A DNA stretch of 64,000 bases from Vesta saturnalis (taxonomy: Eukaryota > Arthropoda > Insecta > Coleoptera > Lampyridae): positions 686,001 to 750,000 of the forward strand of contig JARFJB010001673.1 of NCBI GenBank assembly GCA_036346205.1. Reading direction: 5' to 3'. Numbering within the stretch: the first letter of the stretch is position 1; each line of letters begins with the position of its first letter. The position numbers and the translations under genes are program-made. Below the pieces are notes generated by a model. That model was not told the DNA's origin. It saw only the letters and a list, made by a program, of their open reading frames with translations, and did not search any database. This document shows, in pieces, positions 10,551 to 22,999 of the stretch.

Positions 10551-10979
10551 AACGTTTTTATTAAAGTTCTGAAAAGATGTCATCTACTAAATTCCTTGTT
10601 TTTGATGATTTTAAGTATATTTAAAATTTGTGAAGTTATCTAATTTGAAATTGGCGCAAAAATTTTGCAAACGAAGCAAGAAAATTTAACAATTTGATCA
10701 AAATTTTGAAAATTTGCAACATTTAATGATTTTTAAATGACGTATTGGTGACTGATCGATTTGAAGTTTAATTGGAAAAGATTGTTTCGATAGAAATTTT
10801 TATGAAAATTATAATACTTAATGGATATGGTTGATTTTGGCAGAAAATTATTGCTGTGTTGTGTTTGAGAATTGCATATTTTATTAGTATGACCTTTGAA
10901 TTTAAGTATTCTGGTTTATTTTATAAAATGGATCAACAAAATTCAAAAATTGTACTGTATAGGTTTAAGGAACAAAGAA

Positions 10980-12975
10980 GCGTCACGAATAGTCTCTTCT
11001 ACCCAAATGTCAACCTCGAAAGAGGAAATGATGACCGAGCGACTTCCGGAATAAAAAATCTACCCCACCATCAAGTGCCATCGGCCTCCTCGGAGGGCGA
11101 ATGAGCGGCTGTAGAGGGTGGGGCACTCTGTTATGGGAGTGGGAAACTGCTCCCAAAGGCGGATGAGTCTCATATGATCAGCGGCGTCAGAACAGGGAAA
11201 GCAACGGGAAACCACCCCATTAAAGACCTTATAAGTATTCCAAGAAAAGGTGTAGGAGAGAAAAGAAAAAGTAAGCAAACATTGAGTGTTTGAATGCTAA
11301 AGTTAAAACCGGAATAGTTTCCCAATCGGATTTCTGGGAGAAACGGTGTACAAAGAAGCCGAGTAAAAAGAAGAAAATGAAAGAGAACAGAGTGAGATTC
11401 GGAACATGAAACGTAAGAATTATGGTGAAAGTGGAAAAGTTAGAAAATCTTAGAAGAGAAATGATTAAGAACAATATGGATGTGATTGGTATAAGTGAGA
11501 TGAGGTAGGGAGGATTTGGTGAAGAACAATTAGATGATACTGTATTCTACTTCAGTGGAGGCAAGAGAGGAAAAAATGGAAGGGATTAAAAACTTGTGTA
11601 AGTAAGGTAATAGTTTTAAAAACAACGGAGCTTCAAAAAAATTTATAGTCATACAAGTGTAGATGCCAACCAGCAAACATGATGCTATCAGGTTGTGATG
11701 AGGGACTGGAATGCCAGTGTTGGGAAAGACGAGGTAGAGGGAGTTGGAGGAAAATATGGCTTGGGATCGAGAAATGAGAGAGGAGACAGATAAATCGAGT
11801 TTTGTAAGGAAAATAAGTTTATAATCACCAACACGTGGTTTGACCACCATAAAAGGCGGCTGTATGCTTGGAAATCACCAATACATCTCTACAGAAAGCA
11901 AATCGGTTTTCTAATGATTAATGGACGGTATAAGAGTGGAGTGCAGAAGGCACATACCTTACCTGGAGCAGACGTACACAATGATCATATCCTAGTAATG
12001 TTAGTATTACAAGTAAAGCTTAAGATAATAAAGAAAGCAGCGAACACCAAGAAGTGGTGTTTGGAAGTCTCTGGGCATTGAAGAAATAGGCTTGGACATG
12101 GAAAACAACAGAAGAAGTAGAGTAGTGAAGAAAACCTAAAAACCTTGGGTAACACAAAACATGATTGATAAAATGGAAGTTGAAAATGTTAAACACTGAA
12201 AAAGGAAAAATGGCATATAGGAGACTAAACACAGAATTGAAAAAAGTGACAGATAAAGCAAGAGAAAAATGGTTTAAAAAATAATGTGAAGAAATCGAAT
12301 AAACTTACGAAAGCAGGGAGGCATGGTTTAGTTTACAACATCGTGAGAGAATTGACAACAGGCAAGAACAAAAATAGGGTAACATGCAACGAGATTCAGA
12401 GCACGGATGGAACAATTTTAAAAGAAAAAACAAATACTGGCAAGATGGAAAGAGTGCATTGGAGACCTGTATGCAGCAACGGATAAACCAAAAGTTCTTA
12501 ATGTAGAACCAGAAGGGAAGTGGCAAGAGGAAACATCGGCCCTAGTATCATTCTGAACGAGGTAAGAGCTGCAATAATGAATATGAAGAGCGGCAAAGCA
12601 GTGGGAATAGATGAAATTCCAGTGGAAATATTAAGATGTCTGCAGATGGAAGGCATTAAAGAGTAAACATCACTGTGCAGTGAGATACATGAGAGTGAAA
12701 AATGGCCTGAAGATTTCCTGAAAACTGAAATGATTCCACTGGCAAAGGAAAAGGGGACAAAGGAGTCAATCAGTCTTGGAGTGGTAAACAGGCGTATGAC
12801 TAAGGTAATGGAGGAAAGTGTGGCTGAAGAACAGTTTGGATTCAGAAAGGGAATTGGCACAAGGGCAGCACTAGGGGTGGTAAAATCAATGGTAGAGAGA
12901 TATACAGAAGAGACAGAAACATTTACCTTTGCTTTGTAGATCTTGAAAAAGCTTTCGATTGTGCTTTATGGATTT
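10980..12975 (+). pseudogene. RTE-type non-LTR retrotransposon, 3'-truncated and broken
   Basis: The 5' leader (11040-11250) has the characteristic GGGAAACCACCCCATTAAAG and ATTCCAAGAAAAGG phrases of this insect family. The endonuclease begins near 11395 (VRFGT, then MVKVEKLENLRREM, NMDVIGISEMR). It continues GSRNERGDRQIEFCKENKF, ITNTWFDHHKRRLYAWKSP and PGADVHNDHILVM (about 11762-12000). The reverse transcriptase gives KSGKAVGIDEIPVEIL (about 12590), EEQFGFRKGIGTRAALG (about 12829) and FVDLEKAFDC (about 12935-12965, first catalytic Asp). Similarity ends there, so the palm's second Asp pair and the 3' end are missing. Many stops and frameshifts mark it as dead. The RTE assignment rests on these phrases. 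Confidence 0.85.
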
Positions 12976-13097
12976 ACAACTAAAACGCCCTGATATTTCA
13001 CTATTTAAAGAAAAAAGATTCCAAAACTACAAAATTCTCTCCATTTTATCACCCTTTATATTAGACTTTGTTCGTTTACAACGAGAAGCTATGGAGA

Positions 13098-14752
13098 TAC
13101 ATCATGGGTTCATTTGAAAAATACTCACCCTTAATACTGCTCTATTAGAAAGAAATGGCGAAACCCGTTAACTTTTAACTTGCGGAGGTACCTTTTGGCG
13201 CTAATGTCATAAACGTCAGATTCTCCCCCTCCCTACTGGAGATACCCATACATTTTTTTAAATGGCTTTAGGTATCTAGTCACACCTCATTTAAAAGGTC
13301 TCGTAAATCTCTCTAGCAAGTAAAAAAATAACCGCCATTATCATTCAGGCAATAATAAAGTCTATTTTCAAATAAGTTAAACATTTTACTTGGTCATTTA
13401 GTTGGTTTTCCAAGCTGTCAACAATAAAGGTTCGATGACGTCATCCAAGTTCCCAATATTTTTCACCCGTAAAATTTCCTTCAATGAATACTAACCTAAT
13501 AACAGCCTTTCCTAAAATTCCAGTCCAAACATTTATTTTTTGGATGTCTGGTGACCTTCAGGAAAAATATGTAGATTTGTATAATTTCAATAGCGACGCT
13601 AAAACAAATATTATGAATTGAAATTCCGTTGGAATTAATCTTATGTGCCATCATTTCACAAAATTCAATTCTACGATCAGGACCATCTTCATTTCGTTTG
13701 TTCAGTATGTGTATCTTATTCGAGTAAAATTTGTGCATATGAAGAGCTGTATGTACAGAACCTACGGATAGATGTGTGGAGGCTGCTATTTTCCTGATCA
13801 ATGTTGTTGGATCCATAGCAAAATTTCCAATTACTTCTATCTGTGTGTTTTCGTCTAAAAACTTTTCCCCTCACGCTTCTTATTCAAGACAGAACCTGTT
13901 CCCAAAAATGTTCGTATTACTATTGACACATACTTACGATCGACATGTTTGCCTGGGTGTCTTTCATCAAATACAGTAGTTGTTAGTCTAGCACTTTCGT
14001 CACATTTTCCGAAAAGAAAAATAATTTCGGTCCTTTCAGCTAATGTATACACCATTTCATAACTGTGAATAACAGTGATATCTATGTATGAAAGATCGAC
14101 AATTAACCAATAAAAACCATAAAACTGAATACTGTTTTGTAACTGTTACTAATTTTTAATTGTCATTATTGTTTTTGTTTTTGTCGCTATTACTATGACT
14201 TTTGATTGTCATTATAGGTTTAAACTAATACAGAGAAATCCAAAAAAACTTTTAAATCCATTGTTAGATGTAGGTATTAAAAGAAATATTACAAGCTATC
14301 CCAAGTCACGTGAAAAAAAAGCTCTAGAGGTGTTTTCAGAAGGGAGAAGGTCAATCTGAGTTTATACCACGAGTATCAGAAAGTACCCACTCAAATCAAA
14401 AATTAATTTATTTCAAGACGTCTGTATGTCATAATATAATATGGGGGTATCTGGAAAGTTTAAGAGACTCCAGTTTAAACAACGGTTAAATAACAATGGA
14501 AGCCTGGTATCAAAGGCAAAAACATTTGATTGAATGGAGATTTACCAGAGATTTTAAATGAGGCATCACTTCATACTTAAGGCTGTTTAAAAAAAAATTA
14601 AGGGGTACATCCAGTAGGGAGGGGGTGAATCAGACGTTTATGACATTAGCGTCAAAAAGTGTACCTCTCAAGCTAAAAGTTGACCGTGTTTCGGCATTTC
14701 TTTCTAATATTCAAGTATTAAGGTTGGGTCCTTTTCAAAGGAACACAGTGTA
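13098..14752 (-). mobile_element. Mariner-superfamily element with about 150-bp inverted repeats
   Basis: The left arm (about 13098-13260) is the inverted match of the right arm (about 14595-14752). Shared blocks are TTAGAAAGAAATG, TAATGTCATAAACGTC and CCCTCCCTACTGGA. Termini begin TACA...TTTGAAAA and are TA-flanked. A decayed minus-strand transposase lies between. Inverted repeats this long are atypical for classic mariner elements, where about 30 bp is usual, but recur in this window. Confidence 0.8.
13380..14055 (-). pseudogene. Mariner-superfamily transposase, internally deleted
   Basis: From the start at 14055 the protein reads MVYTLAERTEIIFLFGKCDE, the N-terminal helix-turn-helix (DUF4817-like) of a Tc1/mariner group. 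A frameshift follows near 13860, then IRKIAASTHLSVGSVHTALH and GPDRRIEFCEMM. Shortly after NICFS, where the first catalytic Asp is expected, the sequence drops to IEGNFTGE and ends. The second and third catalytic Asp are absent. It is the same family as 24848-25925. Confidence 0.75.
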
Positions 14753-14754
14753 TA

Positions 14755-15290
14755 ATTGTTCAAATAACTTTAAATAGCAAGAAGGCAACCTCCGATTAAA
14801 TAGTTTTTGGTATCTTCTAATTAAAAAGAAGGCAATATTGTGCATATTAATTTTAACTTTTAGTATATCTAGGTTTTTTGCTGTTTTTCGTAGATCACGA
14901 AGTAATGGCTTTACCAATCAAGTTACCACTAGATTACATAGACCTAACCTAGGTAGTTTGTTAAATGTGCACATAGTGTTTTCAACGTACCATAACATTT
15001 ACCGTCTTTTAGTAGTATAGGAAAGTTATGGCTTTATAAGATTTCTTATGATTTTATAGAATCTTTAATTTGTATGTCAAATCTTTAACTGTTAATGCTT
15101 TTGCCATCTTTAAATTAAAATTTTAAACAACTTTGGACTGATACGAATACGTAATTAAATTTTGCTAAATTCATTTTTTGATTGTAATATTTCTCATTGT
15201 TAGATTTCGTCTGTTAAAGGGTGTTCTGGTTTATTGTCATCAAGGCGGCTAAATAATATTTAATTTATTAACCTGGATATGGCGCTACAT
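14755..15290 (+). mobile_element. 3'-end fragment of a PLE related to 26650-29752
   Basis: This stretch parallels 29050-29600 over several hundred bases. Shared phrases include TCTAGGTTTTTTGCTGTTTTT, GGCTTTACCAAT and, near 15220, GGGTGTTCTGGTTTATTGTCAT against GGGTATTCTGATTTGTTATC. No coding sequence remains. It abuts the mariner at 13098-14752, which probably inserted beside or into it. Confidence 0.6.
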
Positions 15291-16718
15291 TATTAATATG
15301 CCCCAACGATATCGATGTTAAAATGTAATCTATAAGAGGCGGTATTCTGTGTTTCATGTAGGTTGTGTTACTAACTGCAATAATGAATAAGAATAGATCA
15401 AGTTTTGTATATTTAATGATGCATAGTTATTTTTTAGCAAATCAATATTGAAATCGCCAAGGAAAATAATATTATCATACAAAGGGATAAACAAATAAAA
15501 CTATATCTTCTTCCAAATCATCAAACAGTTGGTAACTTTGAATCATGTGGTCTACAAATTATATCTAAAATTAAGCTTGTACAGCTAATGTGAACGTTTA
15601 TTCATAGCTGTTCAAATGTGCTATACCTTGAATAAACGAGTATATTAATTCGCTTATATTATTAACTGAAGACTGGCATTTGTGGTAGGCTGGTCTAATG
15701 GTTTAAAAACCCTTCCGAAAAAGGAAAACGCGTTATCACTTTACATGTTGACTCCAAGCTGGATTTCGTGAATAATGGACTACTATTTACCCTGGACTAT
15801 CGAACACATTGTGTTCAACATGTTATTAAAGAAGAAAGAAGAAATATGCAAATTAGATGGAATAGTGGACACCGTACCAGTGCCGTTTATTATTTCCGTT
15901 AGAGCGGATGGCTATAGTGGTTTGAGTAAAAGTTCTTAAAAGGACAATCTCTAATTAAATTAAATTATGAGATACCGATTTTGTTAATACATTAAGTACA
16001 TGTCTGTTAACGTTAATAAAAATTTAAACTTTGTTCTAAATAATAATGAGCTTGTACATCATAAATAATTCACAAACGCTGTGATAAGTAGTAGTTCTTA
16101 CTTCGTTAAGGCGGAAATAGACTTTGTTAATTCTCATTCTGAAGGATATTGCTGCTTGTATGTGTTTCTGTTGCACCATTTTATTGGAAATTGTGAGGTA
16201 TTTGTCATCTTATTGAGCATTAGGCAATACACACTGCGCGCGTGTATAAAATGAGTTTCCATTTATTCAAAATTACCCACAATTTTTATGTAGACACATA
16301 TGTTGTATGTAAATCGGACATTTCACGATTTTCAAGTAGGGGTTAAGCATTTGTCAAACTGACAAGTTTGATAGTTTAAAGACTCTTAGAAACTGTCACT
16401 TTGATATTTCATGGTCATAGCCAGCTAACCCAATTGATTATGTGCCGTCAAACCAAATGCACACAGCCAAAATGTTGCTGTACCAGTATTTTTTGAGTGC
16501 GATAGTAATTCTCTTAGTTTAAAAATGAACTATAAAACTAGTTAATTATGGTCAGTAAATAAACTACCACGTAATGCTCTTGCTTTTGTATATTTCTAGT
16601 TAAGCTGTTGTGCATATATTATCTTGTAAAAGTTATATATTGACATGATCATGATGATGTAGTTAACAGTATAGTTTAGAGTCGTTATACATTTTGAGAA
16701 ATAAATACAAATAACTTT
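15291..16718. other. AT-rich sequence, nothing recognised
   Basis: No protein, RNA or inverted repeat was recognised in these 1.4 kb. Stops occur in all frames. Confidence 0.4.
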
Positions 16719-16893
16719 ATACAGGGTGTTCCAGAATGATGGTCAAATATTTTACTAGAATATTCTTCAAGCCATTTAGGGGAGGATCTTCCTATGGAAT
16801 TATTCAATTTGGGTCCTCCTTGTTGTGGTATTCGAGTTTCAAAATGACGAAAAATAATATTATTTTCTTTTCTCTTAAAAATGGTTAAACTTA

Positions 16894-18867
16894 GAAGGAG
16901 GGGGCACGTTTTAAATGTAAAATACCTTTCGGTCAGAATTTAACCAAATTTTGATATGTTCTAGAACTTGACTAATTGATCAAATGTCTTCATTGCCCGA
17001 AAGCTCAAAGCTCAACAGTTTTTGATATACAGGGTCTGCAATATCACTATTTGATACTTTCAATATATCATAAAATGGACATTTTTGCCAATATTAACGC
17101 AAAACTTAGTGAAATGTTATTTTTTTGTGCTACTGGTTACAACCTTTTCTTTACTTTCATTAGTTTTGTACATACACCTGATATACAGGGTGAGACCAAA
17201 TATATGTATCTAAAAAGAATTATACGGTGGTATTGTTTTGATATTTTGGTCAATGGAAGATAACACATATATATGTCCATTTAAATTATTATTGCAAGTT
17301 AAGTTCCCTAGACGTCCGTTATACAGAGTGTTTCATTTCTTTAATAGATTTAATTGAGTATTATTATACTTCCTAGTTAATTTTCTGATAACTTAATTGA
17401 AATGTCTATATTAAAATAAACTATTTGCTAACTGTACATACCTACATAATAGTCGCGATGTGTTTATACTGATACTGGGTGTCCAAGTACAAAGGACTAA
17501 AGCGATATCTTAAACCTCATATAGGTACGGAAAAAACCGTTAACATAAGAAATCTCTTGCAATTGGATGTCGTTGCGAAATACAAAGCATTTGGAGATTG
17601 ACAGATAGAAAGGTTAGATGTGCTTCATTTATTATGCTCACTGTTTTCTAATAAAGTTTTCAGTAGATTATTTTGATAAAGAAGGCGCTTGTCGAAGTTC
17701 ATCTTTATTTTGCAAAACTAAGAAAAGAAAATTCTTTAAGATACTAGTGTCTTCACTGTTCACACCATAGACAGACCGGTTTCGCAGCTCTACCTCCATC
17801 ATCACTACCGCTTTGTACAGCCATTGGAAATAAGAAATGTTTATGTAGAAACGTTAATGAACATATTTTAATATATCAAAAATATCTAAGCTTAATAAGA
17901 TATCAGTTAACTGAACTGATGTGGCAGAAAACAGTAAATAATTTTTGGTCTTGATATAACCATTGTCATAGAAATCAAAAAGTTGCATAATCAAATGTTA
18001 AATGTATATCACCTCCACATTATTTGCATTTAGTATATGATTTAAAACATTTGTAAAAGGATATTTGATTAGCTCTTGACACCTAGTGTATCCTAAAAAC
18101 CATAGTACAGCTGCCACATGAGAACAAGTACCTAAAGTTCTGGAACCAGTCTTGTAGGTGCAGTAAGTACCTAATATTAGGTTAGGTTCATCTTCTTCAT
18201 TATTCGGCACAAATGCAATCCACAACTGGTAACGAGTAGCATTTCTGAGGCGGGAATATATCCTTACCCGTATAAAACCGGGTTCGTAGTTTTCATCAAA
18301 TTGATATTGAACCTGGCAGTCCTCTATTTCATTGTCCTGTATATAAGAAGGAGCAAGCTTTAATTGAAAAATACCTACAGTTAACTCTTTAAGATAGTAA
18401 TGTGACAAACGTGGGAATGAGGGAACGATAATTTCATTTAAATCAACCCATCTGCCCCTTCTAGCGCATAATAATTTAAATGGACATATATATGTGTTAA
18501 TTTCCATTCACCAAAATATCAAAACAATACCACCGTATAATTCTTTTCAGATACATATATTTGTTCTCACCCTGTATATCAGGTGTATGTACAAAAATAA
18601 TGAAAGTAAAGAAAAGGTTGTAACCAGTAGCACAAAAAAATAACATTCCACTAATTTTTGCGTTAATATTGGCAAAAATGTCCATTTTATGATATATTGA
18701 AAGTATCAAATAGTGATATTGCAGACCCTGTATATCAAAAATTGTTGAGCTTTGAGCTTTCGGACAATGAAGACATTTGATCAATTGGTCAAGTTCTAGA
18801 ACATATCAAAATTTGGTTAAATTTTGACCGAAAGGTATTTTACATTTAAAACGTGCCCCCTCCTTTC
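16894..18867. mobile_element. Fold-back element, two 400-bp inverted arms around a SWIM-like ORF
   Basis: 16894-17293 and 18468-18867 are inverted copies of equal length, nearly identical throughout (for example GAAGGAGGGGGCACGTTTTA at the outer edge). The spacer is about 1.17 kb. The arms contain internal TACAGGGT motifs. The first codons of the SWIM-like ORF lie inside the right arm and are duplicated, dead-ended, in the left arm. The element sits inside a mariner arm. Confidence 0.75.
17998..18507 (-). CDS. SWIM-zinc-finger-like protein, C-terminal part of a TE-encoded protein
   Basis: A 169-residue open frame. It starts MEINTYICPFKLLCARRGRW and contains WVDLNEIIVPSFPRLSHYYL, LTVGIFQLKLAPSYIQDNE, a basic strand (IRVRIYSRLRNATRY) and near the C-terminus LILGTYCTYKTGSRTLGTCSHVAAVLWFLG. 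The last part resembles a SWIM finger (C-x-C...C-x-H), with the first pair degenerate (CTY) and CSH conserved. I recall similar tails in unclassified TE-like proteins of invertebrates, often after a DDE-type domain; no such domain is found here. SWIM fingers bind DNA or proteins. The first residues overlap the inverted arm, so the Met may not be the original start. It is the longest unbroken frame among the elements of this region. Confidence 0.5.
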   Translation of the reverse strand: MEINTYICPFKLLCARRGRWVDLNEIIVPSFPRLSHYYLKELTVGIFQLKLAPSYIQDNEIEDCQVQYQFDENYEPGFIRVRIYSRLRNATRYQLWIAFVPNNEEDEPNLILGTYCTYKTGSRTLGTCSHVAAVLWFLGYTRCQELIKYPFTNVLNHILNANNVEVIYI

Positions 18868-19049
18868 AATTTTGGTACACACTGTCAGCTAGTCGAATGC
18901 TATTTTGTCGTGGTGTCTATTCTTTGGCTCATGCATCTGGAGGGCGGGTATCAGCAACCCCTAGTTTTATTGGCTTCAGAACTTTTTCCTGCAATGCCGA
19001 TTTTATTAAAAATCTTTTAAGTACTACACCTAATTTTAAAACTTGTGCC

Positions 19050-20085
19050 GTTCGTCAATAAAGCAAATTTCTGGTAGCTCGTGCGTAAGCCATGAGATCT
19101 TCAGGACCGGGTTCAAATCACCTTTCTATTTTGTGGATATAATCTTATTCTAATACAATCGCATTACACAAGTTTTATTTGTTCGGGACCTTAACCTCCG
19201 GTGGAATAGTCACTTCTGGTTTTAAACCTCCAAGTCGGTGCAGAACAGCCAACAATGTCTGTTCAAGTTATAAAATTGGTTTAAATCGCTTTTCGCTCTT
19301 GTGGCGAACTTTTGTGGTGAAAAGATATAATTATATAACAGGTGACAAAGAACGTACTATGTGAAAATATGGGGTAGTACATACCGCAATTCACCTACTG
19401 CGTGCTTTAGACAATTTGTTATCCTGGGCTTGGTACGGTAGCAGCCAAGTACGTTGGATATCCATGTGCCTACGACTAGGGTATATCGAAGTATGAGAGG
19501 AGATTGACAGTATCTGGTAACTGGTTTTGGATCAGGACTGGTGGTAACTTGGAGGGTGAGAGTGGTATAAAGGGGATGAAGGTGTTTTAACGTTGGTGGC
19601 TGGTCAGGTAGCATTTTATCAATGTCGAGTAAGGTATCTGGTTATGTGCGTAAGTGAATAAGTCAGGATGATCACAGTGAGGAAAAGGGATGTCTGGTCA
19701 GTGACTAATTTGTAATATACGTTATAATAATTATAGGAAATGTCTAATGCATTTTGTATCAGGTCAGGTACAATGTTAGTAAAATAAGTATGTGAAATAA
19801 GTGTGTGGCTGGGAAAAGTGGGAAATAGGATAACAGCTAATATCATTCTTAAACGATGATAATACAGTTGGGGAATCAATTTGGAAATCAGCATTGATAT
19901 GAATTATTACTAGGAATGGAAAATTTGTAAGGATTCAAGTAGGATCATTACAAACTTCTTTCACTCTTGTCATTTTATACAACCAACAGTTTGCGCGGAT
20001 AAAAATAAAAATAGAGATTAAGAGCAGAAATTGAGAAATACATAGTTTAATCAATTATTAACAATATGAACAAATGAAAATAAAT
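19050..20085. other. Insertion of unknown type between mariner segments, with a tRNA-like head
   Basis: The mariner similarity stops near 19045 and restarts near 20090. The segment begins with GGTAGCTCGTGCGTAAGCC and GGGTTCAAATC (19077-19122), which resemble tRNA A and B boxes, as in tRNA-derived SINEs. The rest is unrecognised. The phrase TTTCGCTCTTGT-like recurs at about 19288, 19963 and 20319. Confidence 0.3.
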
Positions 20086-20526
20086 TTATCTAATCCCGTA
20101 GTTAATAATAATAATAGTTTACAAGAAGTGTTCAAAGTGACCTCCGATACATTGTCAGCTAGTCGAACGCTATTTTGTGGTGGTGTCTATCCTTTGGCTC
20201 ATGCATCTAGAGGGCGGGAATCAGCAACCCCTAGTTTTATTTCTTTCAGAACTTTTTCCTGCAGTGGCCGATTCCAACAAAACTTTTTTTTAAATACGAT
20301 ACCTAATTGTAAAACTTTTTTCGCTCTTGTCATTTTTTTAAATAGATTTCCTTACCCTATTCAACATCTTTTCTGATAAGCGAATCGGTTACTGATAAAC
20401 GCAGTAGGCGGTTGCTATGTTGTCTTATCAAACAAACCGCCATTAAGTCTATTATTGACAGTTTTTGCAAATTTCGTCAAGTTAGATTTATGTGAACAAT
20501 TATTGTTATTAATTTATTTATTTAAT

Positions 20527-21509
20527 ATGAATAACAATTGCACTAATGAAGAATATCCTGACATGGATTTGATTTATGGCAAATGTATGCGGAAAGATTT
20601 CCCAATCGTCGCTAATATTCAAACGTTTGTTCGTATTCATTTAAAATTACGGACTACAGGATCTTTTAAAGGTCAACAACGAAATGCAAGAAGGGGAGAT
20701 GTAATCGGTAGTCAGCAGGAATACGCAGTTTTGAATTTCTTTGAAGAGGATCCTAGGAGAAGTGTCAGAGAATCATCTAGGTACTTCAATATGCCTATAA
20801 GTAATATTTGGAGAATACTGTCGACAAACGGATTGCACCATTACCATTTCAGAAGGGTTCAAAAATTGTTAGCCATAGATCATGATCCTCGCGTCAGATT
20901 TTATACAGAAATACTTCACAGGAGTGTTAGAAACCCTCAGTTTACAGAACGAATACTGTTCACTGATGAAGCTTTATTTACACGGGAGGGTATTCTAACT
21001 CATCACAACATGCTCGAATAGTCCGATGAAAATCCCAATTCTGTCGTGACTGGAAAATACCAACATACACTTCCCTAAATGTTTGGGATGGCATCCTAGG
21101 AGGGTTTTTAACAGGGCCTTTTATTTTGCCTAGGCGTTTAGCAGGAGCTGAATATTTGCACTTTTTAGAAAATAACCTTTTAGAATTGTTGGAAGATGTA
21201 CCTCTCCAACATAGACAAGCTTCTACCCACTTTACTTTGGCTGTTCGGCGATGGCTTCACGAAAATTTCCCAGGCCGTTGGATCGGGAGAGGTCAGGATG
21301 CACCGATATACTGACCCCCGAGGTCTCCCGACTTAAATGCTCTCGACTTCTATTTATGGGTCCATCTGAAAAATATGGTTTATGCAACAGAAGTTAACAC
21401 GATAGAAGAACTGCAAGAAAGAATTTTTAACATTCGCAATGAAATAAGAGAGTCTGTTCACACTTTACGATCCATAAACTTTAATTTCATTAAAAGACTA
21501 CAATTATGA
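20527..21509 (+). pseudogene. Mariner-superfamily transposase (DUF4817 type), broken
   Basis: The chosen start gives MNNNCTNEEYPDMDLIYGKC. It continues through the family's HTH region (QTFVRIHLKLRTTGSF) and a second HTH (RSVRESSRYFNMPISNIWRI). The first catalytic Asp lies in RILFTDEALFTREGI (about 20955-20997). An amber stop follows at 21019, then LNVWDGILGGFLTGPFILPRRL and, after a stop at about 21312, PPRSPDLNALDFYLW with the third Asp. The region expected to hold the second Asp reads QASTHFTLAVRRWL and appears to have lost a few codons including that Asp. The C-terminus ends near 21509. Confidence 0.8.
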
Positions 21510-21849
21510 CCACAATGTGCCGGAGTTTATTTACAACACTTTTAAATTATTATTATTAACTACGGGATTAGAAGTTTAACCGTTTTTAAGAAAAAAGCAA
21601 AAAAATATTATTTTCGGTCATTTTGAAACTCAAATATCTCAATAGGGAGGACCCAAATTGAAAAATTTGATGTGAAGATCCCCCCAAAAATGGTTAGTAG
21701 AATACTCTGGTAAAATATTTGACCCTCATTCTGGAACACACTGTATATCTAACTTTGAATGTTAATGCTAGTTATAAAATAGACAAACAGATGAAACTTT
21801 GATAATCAGATTATATTCGCTCCCTACCACTCACCAGTTTATTGAGTTC

Positions 21850-22255
21850 CTTTGAGTTTATTTTAATCACTTTTGCATTACCTTTAATAAAGATAACTTT
21901 ATTTCACGTCCAAACAAACTGATTAGAAAAAAATCCGTTGCCAACTGCTTCCAGTTCAACCCTCTTTCGTGTAAGACCTTTGGACAGAACTATTTGGCTA
22001 TCTTTCAGAAGCGATTCTTTAAGTATCTTTAATTTTGGGATTCGCAAATTTGATTAATTAATCATAGCCCGCGGCTTTTTCCTGTTGACGGTCCCAGGTA
22101 ATAGATGGCAAACATCAATAGCATCCGGAGAAATATCAATGTTTAATTTCGTTTTAAAATTAATAACAATCACCTCTTCTAATGTTTTGTCTTTTTCCTC
22201 CAAAATACCAAACATCCTAATAGCGCAATTCTGAGCAATAATCTTCAAGCTTTTT
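21850..22255 (-). pseudogene. Non-LTR retrotransposon ORF1 fragment
   Basis: The minus strand reads AIRMFGILEEKDKTLEEVIV, FKTKLNIDISPDAIDVCHLL, PGTVNRKKPRA and, after one stop, LKILKESLLKDSQIVLSKGL, TRKRVELEAV, then VIFIKGNAKVIKI. This pattern, an RNP-like fold with a CHRLP-like motif and an LT-x-x-R step, is typical of ORF1 proteins of insect non-LTR elements. Such proteins bind the element RNA. The rest of the element is missing. Confidence 0.6.
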
Positions 22256-22259
22256 GATC

Positions 22260-22990
22260 AACAGTATGCTTTACTGCTAAAATCATTTAACTTGCATCGA
22301 AATCTATAAGAAATTTTAGCGTAAAGAATTTCCGTAGATCAATCCTTGTTTAACATTTTCTTAACGATTCTTTGCCCTATTGTCATCGCTGCATAATCTC
22401 CTGTCGTATTTATTGTTAAATATGTTTAATTCTTGAACTGAATTTTTTACGCAAATTAATTTGTATTCAAAGTACACGCGCCTTTTGGTATAATTATTCA
22501 CAACGATTGCTAGCCATAAGATATAAGAAAGGCGATAGAGAAGAGCGCATTACTCCTTTCAGGAGCGTGTGAGTGAGTGACCTAGTCAAACAATTATTAC
22601 CAAGTATTACTATATCCAAGAGTAAGTAGGTACATTGTAAATGTAAAATCGAAACAGTCAATTCAATAAGTCGGTGTAAACATTAGCAAAGTACGTTGTT
22701 TCCAGATCGTGGCTAATACGATTTGGCATTGTTGGTAGTTATTAACATTTTCTGCCCTTGTAGAAAACTCAGCTCGTGGCTAAAGGTGATACAATCCCAG
22801 GTTATTTATTTTATTATAATTGATAATACTCAAGAATTATTGAATACGCGTAATTTATTGGTTAACTCATGTTTATTTCTATCTTACCTTTCAAGGAAGG
22901 TTGCTTTGATTCAATGGAGGCTGTTTTCAAATTAGTATTACTTCCAAGGAGCAGTTTCAGGGAGTCAGGCAAGTAATTTAAAGCTTCAGT
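22260..22990. other. No gene recognised
   Basis: AT-rich sequence with stops in all frames. It could include the 5' leader of the ORF1 fragment at 21850-22255, which would point to the left, but nothing proves it. Confidence 0.35.
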
Positions 22991-22999
22991 GACATTTAG

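Larger units (their letters stand above)
16720..21745 (+). mobile_element. Mariner-superfamily composite with long TIRs and nested insertions
   Basis: The left end, TACAGGGTGTTCCAGAATGA, is matched by the inverse of the right end, GTGTTCCAGAATGAGGG, and the arms run about 170 bp (16720-16892 and 21570-21745). A fold-back element with a SWIM-like ORF (16894-18867) interrupts the left arm. Mariner internal sequence appears twice (18884-19045 and 20155-20310, both GTCAGCTAGTCGAA...CATGCATCT), so two copies or a rearrangement are involved. A transposase pseudogene occupies 20527-21509. TA flanks both ends. Confidence 0.75.

Noticed and set aside
16976..18784. Two near-identical 95-residue ORFs starting MIKCLHCPKAQSST
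   Set aside because: They are the two inverted arms of the fold-back element; no family or coding signal was recognised.
19357..19894. Adjacent minus-strand ORFs rich in Leu, Thr and Pro
   Set aside because: No family recognised and composition suggests chance open frames in a low-complexity stretch.
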